A stretch of DNA of 6,846 bases from Nitrososphaerota archaeon (GTDB lineage: Archaea > Thermoproteota > Nitrososphaeria > Nitrososphaerales > CADDZS01), in NCBI GenBank assembly GCA_027314685.1, contig DAHVAI010000031.1, positions 1 to 6,846 on the forward strand, given 5' to 3'. This document shows positions 1-4,429 of this stretch, piece by piece. How positions within the stretch are numbered: position 1 is the first letter of the stretch; each line of letters opens with the position of its first letter. The translations under genes and the position numbers were made by a program. The notes under the pieces are model-generated. The model saw nothing but the letters and a program-made list of their open reading frames with translations, did no database searches and had not been told where the DNA came from.

Positions 1-519
1 TGGGCAGATGTAGATGTCTCTTTCCTTGACGTAGGTGAATTTGTTTTCGTAGATATCGGGTGTCGGAGCACCCGTGCTCTTGCGAGGGTTGAAGTAAGGT
101 CTTTCAGAGACGTGTGGATTTATTCCGTTGTCTACGCACGACTTTATTTTAATCAAGTTCCAGAACCCAGCATCTGCGGTCACCGAAAGATTTCGGGACT
201 GCAATGTATTCCTTGTATCAACTGCCCTCAAGCTAAGCTGATTATAGTCAAACGAGTCATTCGTGACATGATATTCGGGAATAAGGTGGAATTTTGAATC
301 AACAGCTGTCAGGACATTGTAGCAGACATGAAGTCTTCCGTTGCATTTCATCAGCCTGCTCTCAGGGTCTGTGAGCGACGTTTCGCTCGCGCCGGATTCC
401 TACAGTTTTTTCATCTCTTGCTCATAATCGCGTTTCTTCTTCAGAAGACTTTGAATTTCCAGAAAGTTATTTCTGGCGGTTTCCATCGAAATACCGCTTC
501 TTTTGTTGTATGATATCAT
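1..519 (-). pseudogene. IS1182-family transposase remnant, truncated, with in-frame stop
   Basis: Reading the minus strand from about 519 to 1 gives a continuous frame with a coiled-coil-like stretch, then TDPESRLMK, then CYNVLTAVDSKFHLI, then TADAGFW, and finally DIYICP at the window edge. This order (TDPxxRLM, YNVQxAVDxKxxLI, second catalytic Asp in ADxGY, DxYxCP) is characteristic of IS1182-type DDE transposases. The putative second catalytic Asp is at 174-172. An in-frame TAG at 402-400 breaks the frame just before the TDP motif. The N-terminal half, including the DUF772-like region and the first catalytic Asp, is absent: upstream sequence becomes the end of the V4R gene. The C-terminal part with the catalytic Glu lies off the window. 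No frameshift is seen from 399 to 1, so decay may be recent. No terminal inverted repeat or target-site duplication is visible. I am confident of the family, less so of the exact 5' boundary. Confidence 0.85.
373..388. repeat. 6-bp perfect hairpin just after the transposase amber codon
   Basis: GAGCGA (373-378) and TCGCTC (383-388) form a perfect stem with a 4-base loop. On the minus strand the hairpin begins 11 nt after the TAG at 402-400. It may be incidental to the transposase coding sequence. Confidence 0.5.
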
Positions 520-554
520 AGAACTACACGACCACTTTTGGATAAAAATGATCG

Positions 555-1247
555 TCACGGGAATTCTTCGCCTAATGGGTTGTTTGCCTTCTTGTATTTC
601 CTGCGCTTTAGGATAGGATCGTAAAAGGTTTCTTGTAATGCTATTTCACAAGAATGCTCATCATCAAGACCGTAGCATCTGTTGCGAATAACGAGGTACT
701 TCTTACTGTAGAACTCTTGGGCCATCCCCTGAATGACTCCTGACAAGAAAGTACATTCCGTTTTGTGAATGCTCTCCTCTGCGCTCTGGCAGAAAACGCA
801 ACTATTCGAAATGATCCTGATCCAGGTACCGTCTTTCGCATCACATTTGATTGAGATCTTCCCCCAACCGGCAGTTGAAGCTAAATTCTGAAGTTCGCCA
901 AACGTAATTGATTTCGAATGAGATCTGATCGTTTTTGCTAGAGAGGCGCCGTATGCATTCCCCATCTTTTCAATGATGGCAAAAGCTCCATTTGAGAATG
1001 TTTTGATCAATTCGATTTCAACATCAGCCCACACTTTCGCGCTGAGGATAAACGCACGAGTGTTGATGAGCTTGTTTATTATGACTCCATCATTTGGGTT
1101 GAACTCATAGAGTTGGTTGACATGAGAAGCGTTAATCGTCAAAGCCCAAGAACGAAGTCCTCTTTTGTCCATTTCTGAACTGATTGCTTCTTGCTTCCTT
1201 AGTCCATCGCTCCCATCTTGGCGTTTGTGATATTCTGATGTCGACAT
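555..1247 (-). CDS. V4R-domain protein (predicted small-molecule binding)
   Basis: This 230-aa soluble protein has a C-terminal V4R (4-vinyl reductase) domain at about residues 140-205. The signature is C165-x-F-x-x-G-x-x-x-G, followed by C191 and C200 in a 'CYGLDDEHSC' block. C150 and C153 lie just before it, so metal binding is possible but unproven. The N-terminal part (about 30-125) is mixed alpha/beta with no recognisable DNA-binding domain. V4R domains share a fold with BchJ and the sensor part of XylR-type activators, so a ligand-sensing role is likely and the ligand is unknown. The frame extends to a TTG at 1262, but ATG 1247 has a GAGGT Shine-Dalgarno (1260-1256) with 8-nt spacing, and the TTG overlaps that site. 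The last residues abut the transposase remnant, so the C-terminal tail after about residue 210 could have been altered by that insertion. Confidence 0.85.
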   Translation of the reverse strand: MSTSEYHKRQDGSDGLRKQEAISSEMDKRGLRSWALTINASHVNQLYEFNPNDGVIINKLINTRAFILSAKVWADVEIELIKTFSNGAFAIIEKMGNAYGASLAKTIRSHSKSITFGELQNLASTAGWGKISIKCDAKDGTWIRIISNSCVFCQSAEESIHKTECTFLSGVIQGMAQEFYSKKYLVIRNRCYGLDDEHSCEIALQETFYDPILKRRKYKKANNPLGEEFP

Positions 1248-1255
1248 TGCATGCG

Positions 1256-1260
1256 ACCTC
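1256..1260 (-). promoter_or_regulatory. Shine-Dalgarno site fixing the V4R start
   Basis: GAGGT on the minus strand lies 8 nt upstream of ATG 1247. It argues for that ATG over the in-frame TTG at 1262, which overlaps it. Confidence 0.55.
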
Positions 1261-1280
1261 AAATATATGCTTACATAATG

Positions 1281-1288
1281 GTATATAC
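1281..1288 (-). promoter_or_regulatory. TATA box candidate for the V4R gene
   Basis: GTATATAC on the minus strand, about 37 nt before ATG 1247, would place the transcription start near 1258-1260, giving a leader that just includes the GAGGT site. A second AT-rich tract (ATATAT around 1262-1267) is a weaker alternative. The assignment is inferred from archaeal TATA spacing. Confidence 0.4.
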
Positions 1289-1368
1289 GCGGTCATGGCG
1301 TTTTTATGACTGATACTCACTTCTTTTGTGGAAAACGGCAAGAGATCGCCTGAACAGTAGTGGACAAT

Positions 1369-1400
1369 GCTTTCTTAAGAACTGAGGAAAGCCCTTTTTT
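1369..1400 (+). terminator. Terminator-like hairpin plus T-tract, no gene feeding it
   Basis: GCTTTC/GAAAGC forms a 6-bp stem with a 12-nt loop, then CC and T6. This is the form of an intrinsic terminator on the plus strand, but no plus-strand gene precedes it in the window. It could stop antisense transcription towards the exporter unit or be chance. Confidence 0.25.
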
Positions 1401-1538
1401 GGGAATGGCATCTAGTCACCGCGCATCAGTTGCATATATGATCTCTGAATGTTTTGAAAGCTACGCTTCGCATACTTTGTGCGGATCTTTGATTGTCAAA
1501 CTGGAAGCCGCTTTCTTACTGGCTTAATTATGGGAGTC

Positions 1539-1551
1539 ACGTTAGTAACGT
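1539..1551. repeat. Perfect palindrome ACGTTA-G-TAACGT
   Basis: Two perfect 6-bp arms around a single G. It lies about 72 bp past the DUF1634 stop and far upstream of the V4R gene. It could be an operator-like site or a small hairpin, with no partner identified. Confidence 0.4.
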
Positions 1552-1623
1552 CGCACCTTCGCTATTTCTTCCGCCATAGCCTTCCACTGATACCTGCTGG
1601 AAGAGAGCGGACTTGTTGGAGAA

Positions 1624-2058
1624 TCACGCGAGCAGCGGTCCTAGGATGAACGTGCTCACGAGCAGTATCGTTAGAACCGTGCAGGTTATTGCAACGAAGA
1701 TGTACCTCTTTTCCCCTGCAAACAGGAAGATTGAGATCAGTACTCTCGTAATGGGCGTGGCGAGCAAGATAATCAAACCGAGGTCGATGATAGCATAGGG
1801 CTTTGCAGACAATACTCCCTGGATCAAAGGGACTAGTCCAATCAAAAACTTGTTGTGCCTATCGAAAAGATCGGACGCACTCCCGACAGGATAGTAACCA
1901 GTGCTCATCTCCCCAAACAGGAGAATCGAACCTGTAGCGATGACGATCGAGGAAATTACCACTCCGTACCTCAAAACATTCCCGATGATTGAATTGAAGT
2001 CTATTTTTTTGGGATTTTTGCCTGACATTGCGTTTACGCCTGTTGTTTTCTTTTCCAT
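1624..2058 (-). CDS. DUF1634 membrane protein, partner of the TauE/SafE exporter
   Basis: This 144-aa protein has three predicted membrane helices (about residues 28-49, 87-114 and 119-143). The block 'DLGLIILLATPITRV' followed by a helix, a short charged turn 'GEKRY' and a final helix is the DUF1634 signature. The biochemical role of DUF1634 is not established. Genes for it commonly lie next to TauE/SafE exporters, suggesting an accessory subunit. The frame is open to an ATG at 2100 inside the exporter gene, but ATG 2058 comes one base after the exporter stop (TGA-C-ATG), gives a length close to the family norm, and removes a non-hydrophobic 14-residue extension. No Shine-Dalgarno is evident, so translation probably couples to the exporter. 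A later Met (residue 11) is also possible. Confidence 0.85.
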   Translation of the reverse strand: MEKKTTGVNAMSGKNPKKIDFNSIIGNVLRYGVVISSIVIATGSILLFGEMSTGYYPVGSASDLFDRHNKFLIGLVPLIQGVLSAKPYAIIDLGLIILLATPITRVLISIFLFAGEKRYIFVAITCTVLTILLVSTFILGPLLA

Positions 2059-2059
2059 G

Positions 2060-2917
2060 TCATAGTCCGTGAAAGAGCATTTCAATCGCAAGTATGACAA
2101 GAATTGGGATGAACAGTTTCCTAATGGACTTGTTCGATGACCTTGTTAGAATTCTTGTCCCGACAATTGATCCCAGGACAACGCCCATTACTACCGGCGA
2201 AGCGATGAATGGGTTGATGTACCCGCCGAGATAGAATATCCCAGTGCTTGCGGCGGCAGTAACTCCTATCATGAAGTTACTCGTTGTTGAGGAAACTTTC
2301 ATCGGAAGCTTCATTCCAACGTCCATCGCAATAACTTTCAATACTCCACTTCCGATGCCCAATAATCCGGAAATTACCCCCGCGGCGTACATTATCGCCA
2401 ACGCAAGCCGAGAGCGTGTACCCTGATAGTGAACCTCCGTCTTTAGCACCGTGTCATAATATTCTCCATTCAACTCAAGTTTCTTACTGATTCTATCAGG
2501 CTTGAAATTTTGAGGGGGTAACTCTTCACCGATTTGTTTGAGAAGCGGCAGTACCGAGAAGAGTAATACAATTCCAAATATAATGTAAACTACGTTCTCA
2601 AGATTTGCTCTTGCCAGAGCTAGGGTACAGACCGCCCCGGTTACGGCACCGGTCGTAGTCGCGATCTCCAAAAACATACCAATTCTCAAGTTCGTGATCT
2701 TATCTTTGACATAGGTCGAGGCTGATCCGCTCGATGTCGCGATTACCGAAACTATGCTTGCACCGATTGCAAATAGCGTTGGAACTCCAAATACGAGGGT
2801 GAGAACCGGGATGATGATTATTCCACCGCCAAGGCCTAACAGCGAACCGAGTATCCCTGCAAGAACAGATGCTGCAAGCAACTCCAGAAAGAAGACTAGT
2901 CCATCCAAATCAAGCAC
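2060..2917 (-). CDS. TauE/SafE-family (TSUP) anion exporter
   Basis: This 285-aa polytopic membrane protein has the two-fold repeat of the TSUP family (PF01925). The first glycine-rich half-motif is at residues 24-39 (GSLLGLGGGIIIIPVL) and the second at about 183-196 (SGLLGIGSGVLKVI), each followed by small-residue helices (SVSVIATSSGS-like at 54-67; KVSSTTSNFMIG at 207-218). About seven to eight helices are predicted. A hydrophilic segment at about 128-170, rich in charged residues and Tyr, joins the two halves. Family members export sulfite, sulfoacetate or other sulfur anions, and some import; the substrate here cannot be told from sequence. The start is GTG 2917: it is the first start after an in-frame TGA, no better ATG exists before the first helix, and no strong Shine-Dalgarno is seen. 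It heads a two-gene unit with the DUF1634 gene. Confidence 0.92.
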   Translation of the reverse strand: MLDLDGLVFFLELLAASVLAGILGSLLGLGGGIIIIPVLTLVFGVPTLFAIGASIVSVIATSSGSASTYVKDKITNLRIGMFLEIATTTGAVTGAVCTLALARANLENVVYIIFGIVLLFSVLPLLKQIGEELPPQNFKPDRISKKLELNGEYYDTVLKTEVHYQGTRSRLALAIMYAAGVISGLLGIGSGVLKVIAMDVGMKLPMKVSSTTSNFMIGVTAAASTGIFYLGGYINPFIASPVVMGVVLGSIVGTRILTRSSNKSIRKLFIPILVILAIEMLFHGL

Positions 2918-2947
2918 CGAGCTACAATGTCAGGATTGAAATCTATT

Positions 2948-2960
2948 GAGCATTTTGCTC
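2948..2960. repeat. Inverted repeat GAGCA-TTT-TGCTC in the exporter leader
   Basis: A perfect 5-bp stem with a 3-base loop, about 31 nt upstream of the exporter GTG. It could be an operator or leader hairpin. The size alone is not strong evidence. Confidence 0.35.
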
Positions 2961-3000
2961 GCTAGGCTTCTCCCGTGCACCCCGGGGGATGACCCGCGAA

Positions 3001-3028
3001 TTCGTGAGGCCCATTTGATTTTCGTGAG
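3001..3028. promoter_or_regulatory. Two TTCGTGAG direct repeats, 20 bp apart, upstream of the exporter
   Basis: TTCGTGAG occurs at 3001-3008 and 3021-3028, exactly two helical turns apart, with a third copy at 3104-3111. They lie roughly 85-110 bp upstream of the exporter start. An AT-rich tract (3029-3040) that could serve as its TATA element is immediately beyond. The spacing fits tandem binding of a regulator; the regulator is unknown. Confidence 0.35.
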
Positions 3029-3088
3029 ATGCTAATTTTTGGCTCTAGCTAGAACACAAAAATCTTGCTGTACCAAGTCAATGGCATC

Positions 3089-3307
3089 TCAAAAGCAAAA
3101 TGGTTCGTGAGAGAACGGCGAAAAATAGTAGTTTCTGGTAAAGAAGAGATAGCTTCCGAACCGATGAGCCGAAAGAACCGAAGAAATTGAATAATACCAT
3201 GTGTGCGGAATGACTGTGCAATAATACGACTGCACTGGAATTATTGGTACAAAAAGAGAAAATGCAATAATGATCGAGATAATTACAGTCAGTACAAGTG
3301 GTCTCAT
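3089..3307 (-). CDS. Small predicted secreted or membrane-anchored protein
   Basis: This 72-aa ORF opens with a basic residue and a long hydrophobic stretch (MRPLVLTVIISIIIAFSLF, residues 1-19) ending in VPIIPVQ, like a signal peptide with possible cleavage near residue 26. The remainder is rich in Tyr, Phe and Ser with two Cys (30, 71) and has no family I recognise. Short exported proteins with this N-terminal style are common in Nitrososphaeria-like archaea, as far as I recall. Transcription could come from a TATA-like CTATAG around 3367-3372; no Shine-Dalgarno is seen. The last ten residues (SPFSHEPFCF) look less protein-like and contain the third TTCGTGAG copy, so the true C-terminus may be altered. 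Reasonable as a gene, function unknown. Confidence 0.55.
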   Translation of the reverse strand: MRPLVLTVIISIIIAFSLFVPIIPVQSYYCTVIPHTWYYSISSVLSAHRFGSYLFFTRNYYFSPFSHEPFCF

Positions 3308-3396
3308 TTCAAATCTAGTTTTTGCACAGTTCTATGATTAACTTTTCTCCATACTCCAACATTGACTATAGAAGTCGGGGTTAATTAAGTGGATGC

Positions 3397-3625
3397 TTAA
3401 TGATCTTTGGCAATAAAATGTTGAATCGCCTTAATCATTCCTTTGTCTTTCCCAGCGATCAATTGATTTATCCGAACACGTCATTTGACGTAGTAAGGCT
3501 AGTAGCGTGTTTCGTACAGAGTCCAAAATTCTTTGGTGCCGGTAGTTTTGAACGTCTTTCCGCAGAACTTGCAAGCTACACTTTCCCTCGCATCTGTTAG
3601 TTGAAATTTGTGGCATTTTTCTCAT
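3397..3625 (-). pseudogene. Broken zinc-finger microprotein
   Basis: One minus-strand frame reads CHKFQLTDARESVACKFCGK followed by TFKTTGTKEFWTLYETRY, then TAG (3501-3499). It contains a clear CxxCGKxF zinc-finger knuckle (Cys codons 3573-3571 and 3564-3562). No ATG, GTG or TTG opens this frame: it is closed by a TGA just upstream, but removing one A from the A5 run at 3616-3620 joins it to ATG 3625 as MRK-CHKFQL. The His pair of a C2H2 finger is missing. The same frame resumes after TAG and TGA as a protein-like tail (RVRINQLIAGKDKGMIKAIQ and onward, ending at 3397), so the original gene was probably longer and has accumulated a frameshift and two stops. An alternative is a genuine 5' frameshift from sequencing error with a real end at TAG. 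Function unknown, possibly nucleic-acid binding. Confidence 0.5.
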
Positions 3626-3631
3626 CTCACA

Positions 3632-3645
3632 ACCTTGTACAAGGT
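3632..3645. repeat. 14-bp perfect palindrome between divergent ORFs
   Basis: ACCTTGTACAAGGT is perfectly self-complementary without spacer. It sits 6 bases upstream of the zinc-finger remnant start (3625, minus) and 2 bases before the ATG of the small plus-strand ORF (3648), a position typical of a shared operator for divergent genes. Confidence 0.5.
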
Positions 3646-3647
3646 GG

Positions 3648-3788
3648 ATGCTTTCAGCTTCTTTGGTTCGAAGAACTATAATTAGAAGAAATAAGCGAAA
3701 GCCAACTGCATTTGCTCATTTGGGCAAGATAGATACGTTCAAGCAAACCAAGGAACAACTATTCAAAGAGCTAGCTCGGCATAAATGA
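3648..3788 (+). CDS. Small basic protein of unknown function (46 aa)
   Basis: ATG 3648 opens a 46-codon frame with a very basic N-terminal half (RRTIIRRNKRK, residues 8-18) and a helical, charged end (KIDTFKQTKEQLFKELARHK, 27-46). Composition is protein-like, and AAGGTGG directly before the ATG is purine-rich but too close to be a normal Shine-Dalgarno. The frame continues past TGA 3788 as another protein-like stretch (FAHLFYLKKNLTKFRTQARV, to TAA 3863), so it may be the first part of a gene cut by a stop codon. I do not recognise a family; the basic patch would suit nucleic-acid binding, which is inference. It could also be chance in a decayed zone. Confidence 0.35.
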   Translation: MLSASLVRRTIIRRNKRKPTAFAHLGKIDTFKQTKEQLFKELARHK

Positions 3789-3798
3789 GCGAGTAGCT
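3769..3798 (+). repeat. Stem-loop spanning the end of the 46-aa ORF
   Basis: AGCTA-g-CTCG (3769-3778) pairs with CGAGTAGCT (3790-3798) as a 9-bp stem with one bulged G and an 11-nt loop that contains the TGA stop. There is no T-tract after it, so it is not a clear terminator. Confidence 0.4.
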
Positions 3799-3888
3799 TC
3801 GCGCACTTATTCTATCTGAAGAAAAATCTGACCAAGTTCCGAACGCAAGCCCGTGTGTTTTAACCGCGGGTTAGCGATGATCAACCTT

Positions 3889-3901
3889 GGAAATTTAAAT
3901 A
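3889..3901 (+). promoter_or_regulatory. Strong archaeal TATA-like element
   Basis: GGAAATTTAAATA has a purine-rich BRE-like start and TTTAAATA at 3894-3901. Predicted initiation on the plus strand is near 3920-3925, inside the first 18-bp repeat copy. ATTTAAAT is palindromic, so the direction is not fixed by the box alone; the BRE-like GGAA favours plus. Confidence 0.4.
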
Positions 3902-3916
3902 CTGCACTACTACCTC

Positions 3917-3934
3917 AGTTACGCAGTTCAATTG
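3917..3934. repeat. 18-bp direct repeat, copy 1
   Basis: AGTTACGCAGTTCAATTG matches the copy at 4338-4355 at 17 of 18 positions. It lies at the predicted transcription start of the upstream TATA element. See also the copy 421 bp downstream. Confidence 0.65.
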
Positions 3935-4089
3935 TCATTCTCGGATTGCTTTCGCTAGCCCCGTCAAGAAGCAGCTTTCCTTCGTTAGATTCAGCCAAAG
4001 CAACTGCTCTTCCTTCTATACAGAATTCTGTTTGTGCTGAATTAAGAGGATCGCTTCCAACCAAGAATGAAAAGTACAGGGAGATATCA

Positions 4090-4373
4090 TTGGATACACT
4101 CCAAAGTCGACTGGATGAATACGAAAAAAGGCGGAACAACAGAATCTTTGGAAGGATATCTCTGAATTATTCCGATCAATAGAAAAAGGAAACGTTGTAG
4201 CAAATGTCCCCGAATACGATGGAGAGTTATTTAGACATACGATAGATCAAAACGATCTGATGTCTTTGCTCATGGCACAACTGTTAGTGTTGTCGACGCG
4301 CTCGAAGAAGCTAGTAGTGGAGTGGAATAATCAGACTAGTTACGCAGTTCGATTGACGCAAATTTGTACGTGA
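4090..4373 (+). pseudogene. Frameshifted orphan gene (about 94 residues if restored)
   Basis: Frame 1 reads MDTLQSRLDEYEK from TTG 4090 and meets the A6 run at 4124-4129. Adding one A there continues in the next frame as KAEQQNLWKDISELF and onward to QICT and TGA 4373, giving a smooth 94-residue protein. The downstream frame has no start codon before ATG 4260 and is closed by TGA 4116-4118, so it cannot begin by itself. The restored protein is helical and charged at first (LDEYEKKAEQQNLWKDI), then has NVPEYDGELF and a hydrophobic helix LMSLLMAQLLVLS. I recognise no family. GGAG (4080-4083) lies 6 nt before the TTG, supporting that start, but the frame is open back to 3853, where an N-terminus with a hydrophobic run (about 3928-3960) could be a signal sequence. 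Either a real pseudogene or a one-base sequencing error. Confidence 0.5.
4338..4355. repeat. 18-bp direct repeat, copy 2
   Basis: AGTTACGCAGTTCGATTG, one mismatch from the copy at 3917-3934. It lies within the last codons of the frameshifted orphan gene and about 25 bp upstream of the hydrolase TATA element. On the minus strand both copies would encode IELRN then a stop. Confidence 0.65.
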
Positions 4374-4385
4374 AAACCTTATAGC
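4373..4385 (+). promoter_or_regulatory. Promoter candidate of the hydrolase-TetR operon
   Basis: AAAACCTTATAGC combines an A-rich BRE-like stretch with a TTATAG core (4379-4384). Initiation would be near 4407, giving a leader of about 22 nt before ATG 4430. Confidence 0.4.
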
Positions 4386-4386
4386 A

Positions 4387-4414
4387 TTAGGTAAGTCCCT
4401 AATAGTAGTAGGGA
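4387..4414. promoter_or_regulatory. Candidate TetR operator of TTAGGG-like half-sites
   Basis: TTAGG (4387-4391) and CCTAA (4398-4402) form an inverted repeat with 6-bp spacer; TCCCTA (4396-4401) and TAGGGA (4409-4414) form another with 7-bp spacer. The three half-sites overlap the predicted start of transcription, where a bound repressor would block initiation. The neighbouring TetR-family gene is the obvious candidate binder. This is inference from position and symmetry. Confidence 0.45.
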
Positions 4415-4429
4415 AAGCGTACAGAAAAA

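Larger units (their letters stand above)
1263..1623. other. Intergenic region without a supported gene
   Basis: No frame on either strand gives a convincing protein here. It lies downstream of the DUF1634 gene and upstream of the V4R gene, both on the minus strand. Visible structure: an inverted repeat GCTTTC (1369-1374) / GAAAGC (1387-1392) followed by six T residues (1395-1400) on the plus strand, TTCTTAAGAA (1372-1381), TTTGA-TTG-TCAAA (1487-1499), and a 13-bp palindrome at 1539-1551. A short minus-strand reading just past the DUF1634 stop (WKAMAEEIAKVRRY, then stop) has protein-like composition but no start. Confidence 0.6.

Noticed and set aside
66..79. GAGCAC-CC-GTGCTC inverted repeat
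   Set aside because: It falls inside the transposase coding remnant and needs no regulatory explanation.
1132..1341. 69-aa minus-strand ORF overlapping the V4R start
   Set aside because: It overlaps the V4R coding start in another frame and covers the promoter; composition is not protein-like.
3400..3600. 66-aa plus-strand ORF antisense to the zinc-finger remnant
   Set aside because: The opposite strand has the clearer signal (CxxCGKxF knuckle and protein-like tail), so this is taken as a shadow.
3431..3625. 64-aa minus-strand ORF starting MRKMPQIST
   Set aside because: It shares the ATG with the zinc-finger remnant but after codon 3 follows a frame with poor composition; the frame one base away carries the zinc-finger motif.
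3853..4182. 109-aa plus-strand ORF taken as a complete gene
   Set aside because: Its last part (after the A-run) is the wrong frame; the downstream coding signal continues in the next frame to 4373, and its N-terminal part conflicts with a minus-strand reading.
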